Source of the DNA: Kudoa neothunni
Lineage: Eukaryota > Cnidaria
Length of the DNA stretch: 64,000 nt
Reading direction: 5' to 3'
Assembly (NCBI GenBank): GCA_964304625.1
Contig: OZ199838.1
Span: forward strand, 3,224,001-3,288,000
The translations under genes were made by a program, and so were the position numbers. Shown piece by piece: positions 24,455-37,553 of this stretch. Position 1 is the stretch's first letter, and the number at the start of each line of letters is the position of its first letter. The notes beneath the pieces were generated by a model. It was not told where the DNA came from and did not search any database. It saw only the letters and a list, made by a program, of their open reading frames with translations.

Positions 24455-24879
24455 CTAAAACGTGGTTATTGGATATAGTTCTGGGGGAATTATGGGTAAA
24501 CTGTCGAATTCACTGTTATCCAAATAAATTATAATCAAATCCTAATAAGATTACATTCATTTACTTGATTATTTTAAATAATTAAATTACTCAACTAGTA
24601 AAATTATTGAATAACAACATGTACTGCTGCCCAAAGAAACAGATGTTTAAAGTCAATTCCCAGTATATTTATCATTCAATTTGAAGATTTCTTTTTGATG
24701 ATATAAATAAAAAAGTTGTTTTTTATATTGTGATTCGATGGAAATTTTGATTGATAATAAAATCAAAAATCGTATCATTAACATATTTTTATCTATAGGT
24801 ATTGATAAAAATAAATAATCTATTGTAGTTTAACTGACTTTTTTGGATTCAGTGCACAGAGTATAAGTATATTTTTGAT

Positions 24880-24907
24880 AACTATATATATATATATATA
24901 TATATAG
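24880..24907. repeat. TA microsatellite
   Basis: About 12 TA units. The matching place in copy B (near 38325-38341) is shorter. Confidence 0.8.
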
Positions 24908-27900
24908 TTCTCTTTGTGTTGTATCTCCATTTTATGATGATTAAGACGTTTTCCCTGATTATGTGTTAAATTTATAAATAAATTTGTGTAAAATTACTAG
25001 TGGACCTTTTACAATCCTTCTAGCTCATTTGAAGAACAGTAATATTTAGCAAATGTAAATAAAATTTGAAAATTTATTGTAATTATTTGTGTCACGAATA
25101 ATTATAACTTGGCGTCAAATTTGTAAACCAAAGTAAAAACAATATTTATGTAACTAAAAATATTTTAAAAATAGAAATTCATCAACTATTTTTAATTTTT
25201 TTATAGACAATTAGTTATCAAACATTAAGTTAATAAGCTAAGACCAACGGTTCTTTAACTGGGCTCAATCAACCCCCACAGTTTTCGGCGAACGAGATCT
25301 GGGGGGACAATGAAGATATATTTCATCTATTTATTCTTATTTTGGATTGTTTTATATAACTTTACATTAAAAATTTAACATGTTAGGGATTTTACAATTA
25401 CAAAATTATAGGATTAGTTTTCTAATAAAATGTGTATATAATGTATGAACAGCTCGCGCCACTAACTTACCTTTCTAAACACAGCATTATTGCTAATAAA
25501 GAAGTCAATGTACATGAATCATTTTCCGTGTTATTTTATTTTGTCACTGTGAAATCATCGTTGGAATTATTGGGCCTTTTATATATGGATTTAAAAAGGA
25601 AATGATCGGACGAATTTAAAAATACTGATTCACGTTTCACGACCAAATGTGGCTTAAATCAATGCTTACGATTGATAATTTTTGCTTCGATACTTCGCGA
25701 TTCTAGTTTATTTCAAGCAAAACTAAAAGAATATTTTAAAAAATGCATGAAGATTAAATATATAAGAACATTAATTTTACTGAGTTCGTTAAAACCGAGC
25801 TAAGTATGATGAAAAGTGTACCCTACTCATTTTAAACTTTATTTTATTAACGAAAATATATTTAAAAAATATGAAGTTTCATATTTAATTACAAGACAGG
25901 GAAGTACATAACATTGGCAAAACACTTGTGAAACCTAGGGCGTTGAAAAGTTGAAGATGGCCAAAGTCATATTACGAAAATCTGAAGAAAATGAGTTACT
26001 TAAATTTTCCATGTCAAATAATACTGCAAATCCAATAAAAATTTTGTCCTCAACTGGACAAGACGACTGTTTTTCAAATATAAGCCAGCTAATTGTATTA
26101 GTTTGCCTTTTAAAAATGACGTGATCCCTGATGAATTATTATTTTTTAAACCACCAAAAAACAAATAAATTTATGAACGTTTTTTAAGCCACCAACCTTT
26201 CGTGAGATATAATTTTAGCTATTTGTGTTGACGGAACCTCAACTATTTTGCTAATATGAAATTGTGGTCTTTCTGCACTTGTAAAATTGAACTTTTCTTA
26301 TTTTACCGTTACAAATTTTATTATACGTAAGTATGGGTCGATAGAAAAGAATATACCACAAAGGTTGGCAAATTCTAAAAAAATTGTGATTAAATGTGTT
26401 AATTACGTGAGCGGAAGTGTTATTAACTACCTATTAGGTATTGGACGCATACCTTTTCAATATATGGATTAGCGATATCCGGTAACTACATTTTACCAAG
26501 GCACAACTGGTGCGCTCTATTATTGGTCAGTTAGTGTTGGTCATTTGATAGCGCATGTTACGCCAGGCCTTCTTAGACATAACACTACCTTTATTATATA
26601 AACTATGTTGTGTAATAGGTTCTAAATTTTAAAAGCACTTATATAATTTTAGTATACGATGACTATCCCGTGGAAAAGTGTTAAATCTTTTTTTGCAATG
26701 GAAGCGGAGTTAGCGATTATCTTGTGAGAGTACAATCATTGCAATGCGAAAAATTTCGATAAGGTCGATTTTTTTCTTATTTCAATGTACGTAACTAGTA
26801 TTTTTGTTTCCTCTATTGTCTAAATTATAATGAACAAGGAGACAGAGTGACATAATTATCGATAAAAGACTGAAAGTATCACGAATAAAATTCTTTATGA
26901 AAGCTACGGATGATGATTGACAGTTATACAATCCTTCTACCATTGAGAGAAATTTGTAATGTTTCCGATAATTCAAGAACTAAATTCATATTCATACTAA
27001 ATGGGCTGAAACTAACAATTCTAACGCATTTAGATGCATTACTTAAATTTCTCGATAAGCACCATTTGTCGAAAAAGTTATACCTCGAGTGTTTAAAAAA
27101 CCATTTAATTAAAATTTTTCGATGAATAATTCTAATTAAAAAAATATTGACAAAAATCTTGAAATTCAATAAATTTTAGTGCAACGAGGACTTTTTAAAA
27201 AGACATCATTTACAATTCTCTGGTGCCACAGAAACGAATGATACTCCCTTATTTCTAGAGGCTCTGAAGGTATTTATAATTTTTGCCATTGGTTCCAACA
27301 TATCCTTGCGAACATTTTTTTGAGATTAATCCGCCTCAAGTATGAGGCAAGTACAAAAATTTCCTGTGAAAGCGATATGCGAATACATTCCATGACAATG
27401 TCGCTTATTTCACATTAATCTCTAAAAACAATAACGGAAATCTCGTTGATAATAAATATTTTTAGATTTTGTATTGATATTTTATTTTGTTGACCTGCCA
27501 TTTTTTCAAGAATAATTCTTTATTCTTTAAGTAACTGAAAATATTATTTTCCAAAATTAAATTAACAAAACATTTACACAACGGTAATTTTAGATACATT
27601 TTAAAAGGTTAAGAACCAGTGAAATAGACTCATGCTTTTTAAGACTAAAATTTTGTCTATAATCGACGAAATTATAAATTTTAGTAGGAATTAATATGTT
27701 CACTATTTTTCTCTAATCATATAATTGAATTATGTGGTGGAAAATGAAAATTGTGAGATAAATTAAAAGTAAGAGAATCGTATAGCATCAATTTTTGTAA
27801 AATGAATTTATTTGTCCTCCCCCAAAATTCTATTATAAAAATTATCACTAAATCAAAGAATAAATGGGGGCTAGTACTCTTTTTGAAATACAACTTACCT

Positions 27901-28541
27901 CATTTTTCGATAAAATTATTGTGATAATCAAGAAGAAAGGGGGTTGGAAAAAGTTAATTTTATAATAATATAGAATAAAAATTGAATTTTTCGCATTCTT
28001 TTATTTTGGACCTTTATCTAAAAGGCCAAACTAGTACAAATATATAGGAAATAAAAATAATTCAATTTTGTCAAGGTTTAAATTATATTTGTATACTTAA
28101 ACTTAATTTAGTGATCATTTTGTATAAAATTTGACTTAAATTCCTAAACTGCAAAGATACAAGAGTCATTTCAGTTATAATTAAAACAGGCATTTAATAA
28201 GCAAAATATTAATTATTCAATGGGGGATTTTATGATACACATTGATTCTTTAATGTTAATGCATTGATCGAACAATTCATCTCATATTTAATTACTGAAT
28301 GGTTTACTCTACTCATTGTTATTAGTTTTGTTGTTATTATCACATCATACTTAACTAGTACAATAAACTCATAATTTCCAAAGATTATTTAAGCAAAAAT
28401 TATATCGTTAATTTCCTATTCAACTACTCTTTAATAATTAAATATTATAATATTATTTACATAATAAACTTAAATATAATTGAATAAACCTATTTAAATA
28501 AGTGTATCGACAACTTCCGTGAGTAAATTAAACCAGCTACG
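24908..28541. other. Upstream sequence of the copy A gene
   Basis: No coding region could be supported; the open frames at 26287, 26910 and 26924 are not conserved as frames in copy B. Conservation with copy B is high from 27160 to 28541, which would include the promoter. Confidence 0.55.
26433..26590. repeat. Copy-A-specific 158-bp segment between ACTACCT repeats
   Basis: The heptamer ACTACCT stands at 26426-26432 and again at 26584-26590. Copy B has only one ACTACCT and none of the sequence between. Either an insertion in A with a 7-bp target duplication, or a loss in B by recombination between the heptamers. Confidence 0.6.
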
Positions 28542-31434
28542 ATGCAACCATTACCTCACATTTTTGGAATATGTTTAGTCATTTTATGTAACTACAGGCG
28601 TAATTCTAATTGTTACGTAACCAAATTTAGCAAAATGTATTTTACTAAATGGAGAAGTTCCTGCAAGTCCTGCAGCTCCTGTCCCTGCAACACCTCAAAA
28701 AACTCTCAGCTACATTATCGTCAAAGAAAATAGTGAAAATAAGGTTAAAATAACTCTGAATGGCAATGATTTTGCTTCAAAAAAATGTAACATCCAAAAG
28801 TCCGCTAAAACTGACGAAAGTTACGAAGAAATGTATACATGCTCTGGAGATAGTGGTATTACTGTCTCTGGAAAATGCTATAAAACCTGTCCAACTGATG
28901 ATAAACTGACCTTTACTCAATTTTCACCAAGGACCAAGTATGTAGCGGTTTTTACAGGTGTTGGGGTTGTTTCTGATAGTACCTTTACGAAAGATCAAGG
29001 TGGAACAGTTTTTGGGCTCGAACTACGTATATAATTAATTATAATTATATTTATATAATATAATATTAGGTTTATTGGTTAATCCGCAAGTAACGATATC
29101 AACTACAACTGGAATGAAATTAAAATTATGCTCTATCACCTGGAATCAAGTCGCATGTCCCATAGTTTACAAAGGTGTACAATACGCAGGAGGAACTGCT
29201 GGAACTAGTTGCACTACTGCAAGTACTACTAACGACGAGGTGGATTTCGATTTGATGTTACCTCATTATGAAATGAGATGTGTGCATTATCCCAGTTTTT
29301 TTTATAAACTGCAAAACAATTATACGTTAAATAATACGGACGTTTATCAACCCCAATATTATGTGAAATTCAATGACACTGGTAAGACCAAATACTTAAT
29401 AAAGTTCACAAATAAGTTTCCTTTTGAAATATGCCGTTTCAGTATTAAAGAAGAGTCTAATCCTGTTACATCGTCTACATCCAATGAGTATACTTCAAAT
29501 TGCGGCGTAACAAATAAAGATTGTTATGCTCCTTGTAATGACGTAGAATTAAATTTTGAGGCCTCAAAAGTCCTTGTTGAAGTCATGATTCAAACGAGAC
29601 ATTTCTCTTTAGCAAAAAGTGGTGAAAAATACCTTGGTTATATACAAAAGAAATTTGGTAATAAATCATTATTCGTGCTTTTAAATAATCGTTGTTTAGT
29701 CGTGACTGAGACTTCTACTGCTGAAGGGACATTATTGTCTACCTACAAAAATAACGGTGTCACTATAAATGGCTTATTATTTAAACCAGATGGCGATACT
29801 AAATTTGGAAGTTGCACGGTGACGCATTATGCAGCAGACAAACCGACTCCTAATGACGGAGTGCAAGCCAAATGTGGAAATGCTGATACTAACTGTAACC
29901 AATGTCCATCAGTTTTAACAATAACAGAATTATCTCCTGGGAAGCCATACATACTCCTTATTGCAGCTGATACCACAAATAATGTACCGGCTAATTTTAA
30001 GGAGAAAATATTCTTTAGAACAGGTAAACAGTTTTAGTATTAAATTTGTTGTAAAATATCTTAAGAAAATGATGGTACAACAACATTTTCTTCCGAGAAA
30101 CCAACGTTAGGAGAGACAACGGCCTCAATCACAGCCTTCTCTCCAGCTGGAGAATTGACAACAAGTGACATTACATGCGCCTATTATATTAGTCCGCGCG
30201 GAAAGGATGTATATGTTTGTGCTATGTGCATCGACAGCTACCCATGTCGAGGCTTTTGCAAGGAAACTCAGAATATTGTTGGGTTGAAGCCGGGTACTGA
30301 GTACGACCTTAAGGTTGTTGCACATAAAAATAATGGATTCAAAGTACATCAAATTACAACAGGTATATTAGCTAAGATATATGGAATGATTCAATTTATA
30401 GTAAAATCAACGTTCACACTTACACAGGAATTTGTTGAAAAAGGTTTCAAAATAGGAGCCACATTGTCTACTCCTGATACTGAGGCTAAATGCCATTACA
30501 AAGTGCAAGTTAAGAAAGGAGAACGATATGTGTTAATTCACGAATGCCCACAAGCACCAATTTCTCAAAAAGCGACTGGAACCCCCGCCAAAAAATCAAA
30601 TCTTTCTAAAATTACGGTTGCTAGATCAGCAGCTGATTCAACTACCCTTCGACCCAGGAAAACTATCTCAAAAGTGCCCACCTATTGCACTGAGCCTCCG
30701 TCATGTTCAGAGATATTATTCACCACTAATTATGATCGTTCAAAGAAATATCGTGTAGTGGTGACTACGGTAGGAGCAGTGGAAGCACATATTGAAATTC
30801 CGGAGAGTACAATTTTTGATTTTAATAAAATAAAATTTTGATTATAATATAATTATTCTAATTAGATACCCTACCAAAAAGCGAAGATATAACAAAACAA
30901 ATTATTATAAGTATTGAACGTGATGGAAACAAATTAAAGGTTACATCAGTATTACCACAGGAGGTCGCTGAAAGCATTTGTGGATGGGAATTAAGAGATA
31001 CAACAAATTCTGAGAATGTTTTGGTCAAATCATGCAATGGAGAAAACGATGGAGCTTGCGCAACCTTTCCTAAATGCAAGGAATTTGAAATCACAAATGT
31101 TGAGGATACAAACGATTACCAACTAACAGTTTATGTTAGCAATGCCCCATCAATCAATGGAAATAGCCTAATTAAGAAAGGTAAATGTGTTTGACGCTCC
31201 AATTAATAAATTTGTCTTAGGAGAAAGTTATGACACAATGAAATCAACGTAACTTAGTATATTTAATTTTTATCACTTATAACATTTATTTAGATCAAAA
31301 AAATACCATGTAAAATTAATCTTGTTTATGTATTTATAACTCTTTAATATTATAGAATAATAATAGTCGCAGCCGCTGTAGGTGTTGTTGTTCTAGCGGC
31401 TGTCGTTGTGGTTTTCATAAAGAAAAGGAATTAG
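28542..31434 (+). CDS. Type I membrane protein with repeated Cys-rich FN3-like domains, copy A
   Basis: I do not recognise this gene. Exons: 28542-28587, 28631-29026, 29070-29657, 29700-30023, 30066-30362, 30402-30806, 30866-31180, 31221-31248 and 31356-31434. The product is about 825 residues. The 42-nt intron at 29658-29699 is in frame and could be retained (839). The start MQPLPHIFGICLVIL is a signal peptide. Six or seven beta-sandwich-like segments follow, each with cysteine pairs and an FN3-type closing phrase (FTQFSPRTKYVAVFT, ITELSPGKPYILLIA, IVGLKPGTEYDLKVVA). A single transmembrane helix (IIIVAAAVGVVVLAAVVVVFI) and a four-residue tail KKRN end it. Introns 1 to 7 are all phase 1. It is expected at the cell surface or in the endomembrane system. 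Ligand unknown. Confidence 0.82.
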
Positions 31435-32090
31435 CCAACTATTTATTATTTAATAACAGATTAGACTTGTTGATTAGTAGATTATTTTAATTACTCATTT
31501 TTTAAATTTTTATTTCCGTTTCTATCGGAATATTCTTAAAATTTTCAATGTTAGTACAATTAATATAGATAATTTTTACTTAATTGACTTATCTAGCTAT
31601 TTATGCTTATCGTAATATTACATATTTTATTTGTTGTCAAATCTTTTTGAGTTATTAAGTATAACAATTATTTTCGTTCATTAAAATTTTAAAAATGTTA
31701 TAGAGAACCATTATGTTCGTAATAATACAAAATACGGATAGAAAAATCTCAGCATTAAAGTAACACTTTTACATAATTTGACGCTCAAACAAATTTTGTT
31801 ATCAGCCATTGAATATAATAAAGGTAATAAATATTAATTTAAAATCTTTAATATTGTTTTCATCCATTACTAAATAAGGTCAAAATGTATAATAGTGGCC
31901 ACATTTTCCGATTAAAGGTTATAATTGGTTCGTAGATTAATCCTGAATTTTTTAAACACATTGGCATGAAATATGTTGATCACTTAATGGTGGAAATGAG
32001 TGGATTAATTACAATAAAATATTTTTGATCCTAACGTTATGCATTTGATACAATGTAACACCTAATGCTTGCAGATAAGATAATGGTAAT
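31435..32090. other. 3' flank of the copy A gene and duplication edge
   Basis: A+T-rich. The duplication ends at 31877, and unique sequence runs to the left terminal repeat of the ISXO2-type element. No gene seen. Confidence 0.6.
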
Positions 32091-33139
32091 GTATGTGACT
32101 CCAGAAAAACACCATATTCCGCGCGTTTTTTTCTTTTACGATTATCAACAATAAATTAAAAGAATACGGAGTGAAAATATTGAGCTCAAATTAATTACTT
32201 CTAAATTTTTGCCTAATTCTTATTCGGAAACACTCGTAATCTACATCGTTTGCAATAAACACCGGAAAATAGCTTATTATTTGCATATTTTATCCTGATT
32301 AATACATTATAACCATAATTTATAATTTTCTTAATCTTTAAATACCAAATTTAGCATAGTAAACCTTCTAAATAAGCTTATCTAATATTAAGAAATATTG
32401 TGTCATCTATCTTTATTTCTAAATGTCAAATTAACTTTTAAAACGTTTATTCACATCTATAATTGCTTATTTTAGTTTATAAATTTTTATTTGTACATTG
32501 TTATGAGTGAAAAAATTTTTATACACCAATTACTCGCGAAATTGGAACTGACAATAATTATATTAATCGAATATTGATATTTTTGGCTACAAAATTGAAG
32601 AAAGACATTAATAAAAAATATTTTAGTATGTATTTAGTTTATTTTTTATGTCAACATTATTCTTTGAAACAACTACTATGTTATGAACACGCAGTTGAAG
32701 TGTTATTCAATATATTGAACTATCGAATTTATTCATTTAAAATAAATTAGAATTAACCTGATTTATTTTCACTCGAAAAATTTAACCCAAAAAATTTATT
32801 ATTTATATATTTAACTTCTAAGATAAAATTTCTAATTATACGTCCTCTGACATTTATTACATTAAATACAACAAATAAAAACACATTTATATAGTGTGAT
32901 AGACTTATTAATAATTACATTAGTATAGTAATATAATTTTTGTTAGTATATTATTTAAAAGTTGAAATTTTTCTCCCGTAATTGATCGAAACCATTCTTC
33001 GCACAAATATTCGGGAAAATTATTGAATGAAACACCCCGTTTAATTCGGGAAAACCTTGTTTTAATTCTCCCCCAACAAGCTTCTATGGTGTTTGTATGG
33101 GCACCGTCCCTGACATATTCAATTGAATGATTAATTTTT

Positions 33140-36100
33140 GGCAGTGTCTATTTTGCCGGACGCGCTTTTTCTCTTAAAATAATAATTCAATCGCTACAAT
33201 TTTTTCCTAAAAATATCTTTTATAAATGCAGAATATAAATTTAGTTTCATTAATTCAGTGACGAATTTTAACATAGCTAATTTGTATCCATAATATCCAA
33301 ATGAAAATACAGTAAAGTAAAACTATTTGGCCAATTCGTATTTAAAATTTTTATAATTAGGTAAATGTTTTTATCAGATGATTGATACACCACTAAAATT
33401 TAATAAAATGCTGAGTATTCTACTTTAAATAATAAATGTTTGAAATTTTCTTGTATTGCAACGCCAAATAATTGTGACTGTTTAACTTCCACATAAAATT
33501 ATATTTGAATATAATATATCGATACTGGTGTTGTTATTATTACTACTATCATCATTACCATAATCATAATTTTCTTTTTTTTCTTAAACCAATAACTGTT
33601 TGAAATACACCTTTTGGTCTACCTCTCAATTTCACTACTGTTGGCAGCTTAATTCCTATAATTTTATGAATTTAGCAAAATGGACAAAAGATACACACCC
33701 TTCAAAGATGGATTTTTAGTTGTGGTATCATCTACAATATTCGGGATCTCCATATCAATTATTGATGATGGAACATTATCATTAACTGCTTCTAGTATAT
33801 CCTCATTCTCTAATCGTGATTCCTCAGTAACTAAACACGAAATAAAAATTCTACTAAAGACAATATCATTAATTACATGTTGGGATTGAAATCTCTTGAT
33901 TGTTTATGATGACAGATTCAGACATTAACTTGAACTAAATTAAGTTGATATATGAATAGTGGAAAAAATAGTCACCTTATCCAGAGAATCCCCATTGGAA
34001 ATAAGAGAGATTAATTCACCTAAAATCTTTTTTAATGAATCATATTGACTCCCTGTTTTTTCAGACCCTAGCGAAGCTATTTTCTTACAAAGAATTTCTA
34101 GCTCCCTGTATCGCTTTAAAGCAGAATTCGGAACAGGGCACTGACTCGAAATTTCTGTAATACTTGGTTGCACACAACACGAAGGATTTTGAAGATATAA
34201 ATTCATGTTCATTATTTTTCTAGCGTAAATAATATGCCTACATGGTAACTCCATACTTACGTAGAAACAACATGTACAACTATTGGGATCAGGATTGGCA
34301 TAGGATTCGATATGATTATTTATTTCATCTTGCATAATATTATACGCATATGAAGTCAACAATGTTTTATATTGTTCGTTAATGTCTGAATTTAATTTCT
34401 CAACAGTTTGGGTTGTCCACTCTCTAACTGCTTTATTCTCACGCTCAGTCCTCATACTTGATAAATAAATAAGCAGATCGCTGAAAAAGACTTCAATTGT
34501 TGAGAATTTTTTTATGATTTGTTTAATTTTGGAATTTATGCATTCTAATCGATTATTTGTTCTATTTAAAAAAGTACCCTTTAGGTTCATGTATGCCGGG
34601 CACCATTCATGTTTGATTGGATCCCAAGATTTATTATAATAAGTAATGATTTTTTGTTACATGTATTATTTAACAATTCATGGTAATTTTCATAAATTTT
34701 TGGATCATTGGTATAGCAAAGCTTTTGAATCAACTCTAAGGCAGTTTTTCTTTCGGCTTTGTTTATTCCCATTCTTAATGTAGAGATTTCTCTCCCAAAT
34801 GTTCTTAAGACATGGTACAGGCATAAGTTTGTACTTACGTTAGGAAATATAGATCTTATAGAGTTTCTTTCAATCATGTCTTTATCCGTAATGAAACAAA
34901 CTGTTTTGGTTGACATTTCCTCGTTATGTTTAAGTAGAGATTGACATAACCAGGTAACAGTCACGGTACTCTCCTCAGATAAAAGAGCAATAGCTCCTAT
35001 TTGACTTTGCCCAAAGGAATCGATAAACAGACATATATACAATGGCATACGATTATTGATTAATTTATAAGTGGCATCCATAAATACTAGTTCGGGAAAT
35101 TTTTTAATAACGTTTTTCATATAAAGGTCTTGGAAAAATATTCCAGTCATTTCATTGGAGTTATTGTACAATATTTCGATAGTTGCATTTGGGTGAGAAT
35201 TTTTTATTGAATTAAACAATTCCGAAATATCTGACGAAACATTTTTTTTCAGTGTTTGGATATAATTATGGATTTGCTTCAACGAAACCTTTTTTTGTGA
35301 TTGGTTCATGATTTCTACTTGTACTCTTTTTAAATTTCCATCATAAAAATGAACATTTTTTATAAGATCCTTGCTTTCTTCATCTAATTTTCTATTCATC
35401 GGTAAAAAATCCCTAAAATGCTCATTTCTGTTGCAGCTGTGAGTAAGATCCAATTTTCCAATAACTAACATATTCATGTTTTTAGGAACTCGCAGTGTAA
35501 TGAAGAAATTGCAACCACTTTTATGGTTGTTGATTTTTTCTCCTTCCCAGCACTTTTAGATTGTATCTGAATTCAAATTAATTACATCAATTTTTATATA
35601 GATAATTACATTTTTACCACCATGAACACAACAAAAAGTGGCTTCATAATAAACAAGATCAGAGTTCATGTCTCTATCAAATTTTTTTAGGGCAGTTGAG
35701 ATTTTTCTAGAGTCTTGGATCCAGTAACAAAAGTTGTTCCGCTTTGAGTACTTATCCATGAATTCTTTAGCCTTTTCAAAGTTTGTAAATGCATTTCCGA
35801 CCATAGGTTCAGATGTAATATCCTGAATTAGTAGTGTTTGATCAGACTCTCCTTCCATAATGATTCTACTCGCGACCATCAATGTTTTAACCGTACTCAA
35901 GAAGGTATTTTACTCGTTTATGGTTCTGTAACACATTAAATTAGATTAATTACGAAAATAATATAGATTTATAAAAAATTTAATGTCATTTATAATGAAA
36001 CTTATGAATGAGTTTAAAATATCCTCAATGTATTTTGATACCTAATTATTAATTAAAAGATAAATGAAACTAAATTTATATTCTGCATTTATAAAAGATA

Positions 36101-36174
36101 TTTTTAGGAAAAAATTGTAGCGATTGAATTATTATTTTAAGAGAAAAAGCGCGTCCGGCAAAATAGACACAGCC
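33140..36174 (-). mobile_element. MULE with 112-bp terminal repeats and 9-bp target duplication
   Basis: The ends read GGCAGTGTCTATTTTGCCGG and, reverse-complemented on the right, GGCTGTGTCTATTTTGCCGG. The match continues to 33251 and back to 36063. TTAATTTTT stands directly outside both ends (33131-33139 and 36175-36183). Nine bases is the usual MULE target size. The near-identical arms and intact duplication show it is recent. It carries one transposase gene on the minus strand. Confidence 0.93.
33940..35900 (-). pseudogene. MULE transposase with SWIM zinc finger, nearly intact
   Basis: A Mutator-like transposase of about 650 codons. 35556-35900 gives the N-terminal part with FCCVHGGK. After one in-frame TAA, 34587-35477 continues with SGCNFFITLRV and SCNRNEH (FAR1/FLYWCH-like Cys-His finger), then VFMDATYKLINNRMPLY (first Asp), VCFITDKDMIERNSIR (second Asp) and LCLYHVLRTFG (the C..H motif). 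After one frameshift near 34640, 33940-34590 gives TNNRLECINSKIKQ (catalytic Glu) and CTCCFYVSMELPCRHI, a SWIM-type CxC...CxH finger. Catalytic residues are complete, and only the stop and the frameshift argue against activity. Confidence 0.88.
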
Positions 36175-37553
36175 TTAATTTTTATGACTGTAGCCAAGTG
36201 AATTCAGGTTACTATAGGCTCTCCATTCATCACTACAAATGGCAGATTCTTTAAGAAACTCATTTTGGATGATTGGAATAAGAGTTCCACGGTCTCTTTT
36301 CTGAACGTAGAAATAACGGACTTTCATGAGTTGCCTTTTCCCATCGTCACATATCTTGCAAAGACAAAGTCCGAAAACCCAAGGGCGTCTACACGATCTC
36401 CGTATCTCTCCCGTCTCTTTCTCGTGTCTCCTATATTCATTTAAGAGGCAAAATACTGTGATAAATAACCATCAATAGTTTCATCCGAAAATTCGACCTC
36501 GGATGGCGAATATTCGCTACCACTTATATCATCATTTCCTGTTGCATTATAAATATAGTCAGTGGAAGTGGCAAGAATCTGAGTTGATAGAAATTACTAC
36601 TCGGTACAATAAATTCAATATCTGATGAAACTTTCCACTTGTCCCCTTTTAAGTATCTCCCCCGATTATTCTTCCTCTTGCTGTGGAGAAGAGTCTCATC
36701 AATTTCAATGACGTAATCTTCTCCACCAAAGTTTTGCTGCCCCTCAAAATTCGATATGCATATTTTTCTAATCTTGTGAAACCATGAAGAAGTGGTAGGT
36801 TTGGAAATATTCATCATCTTACAGGTCGACATGATGGTATTGTCCATCGACTAGTAATAGAGTATTTTAAATATTTTTTTTGCAGTTAATTTTGTTGTTG
36901 AGGTAACGGAACCCATAGAGAAAAACATACCATTTCGAGGGGGGACGCTAGTTTTGCATCTTAATTACATTAAGTCGTTATTTCACAAAAGATAAGTACT
37001 TTTTACAGTTGTAAGTGAAGGAGTAATCAATGTTGTTTCTATCGTAACACGAAGTATCGGTCATTGGTCTCCTTATATTTATTTTTCTCTTTTTTAAAAC
37101 GAAAGTTTTATAATTCCAACACTTAAAACATCTTTCTAGGGCAGCTTTTAGATAGCCCTTTGATAATGTGTAAAAAAAAACTATCATGGTCATTAATTAA
37201 GCAAAAAAATTATCGTCCCCTCTAAAACTTAAAAGCTCCATTATAGCCGTTTCCACGTGACAAATAAACGCAGGAAAATTTAATACCGTTGCTAATAAAA
37301 ATAATATAAAATATAAATTTTTGATAATTAATGAAATAAGCAAATAATAAGCTATTTTCCGGTGTTGATTGCAAAACGATGTAGATGGCACGCCTATCCA
37401 ACTGTGGCCGAATAGGAATTAGGAAAAAATTTATAAGTAATTAATTTGAGCTCAATATTTGCACTCGGTATTCTTTTAATTTATTATTGATAATCGTAAA
37501 AGAAAAAACGAGAAAAAACGTGCGGAAGATAGTGTTTTTCTGGAGTCACATAC

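Larger units (their letters stand above)
24455..31877 (+). repeat. Segmental duplication, copy A
   Basis: A 7.4-kb block that recurs in the same orientation at 37913-48760. Identity starts at CTAAAACGTGGTTATTGGAT and stops after CATCCATTACTAAATAA. Identity is high throughout, with scattered substitutions and indels. The block carries one gene (28542-31434) and about 4 kb of upstream sequence. Copy A alone has extra segments near 25220-25350 (a hAT-end-like piece, ACGGTTCTTTAACTGGGCTC) and 26433-26590. Copy B alone has two transposons and about 135 bp near 38500-38630. Confidence 0.92.
32945..37246 (-). pseudogene. ISXO2/IS1595-like (Merlin-type) transposase, interrupted by the MULE
   Basis: Starts MELLSFRGDDNFFALIND near 37246. 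Then CFKCWNYKTFVLKKR (zinc-binding pair), INIRRPMTDTSCYDRNNIDY, and VIEIDETLLHSKRKNNRGRY with the first catalytic Asp (36660-36720). GTLIPIIQNEFLKESAICSD carries the second Asp (near 36240). After the MULE, GAHTNTIEACWGRIK carries the Glu (near 33080-33120). All three catalytic residues survive, but the MULE and at least two stops or frameshifts break the gene. It is close to the fossil at 3990-5215. Confidence 0.82.
32091..37553 (-). mobile_element. ISXO2/IS1595-type element with long terminal repeats, split by a MULE
   Basis: The left end GTATGTGACTCCAGAAAAAC (32091) and the right end ending in CTGGAGTCACATAC (37553) start an inverted repeat of about 200 bases. Both arms share ATTGAGCTCAAATTAATTAC-like and CACCGGAAAATAGCTTATTA words. 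The repeat may begin a few bases further out (GGTAA on both sides). Without the 3035-bp MULE and its extra 9-bp copy the element would be about 2.4 kb. It almost fills the gap between duplication copies A and B. Confidence 0.85.
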
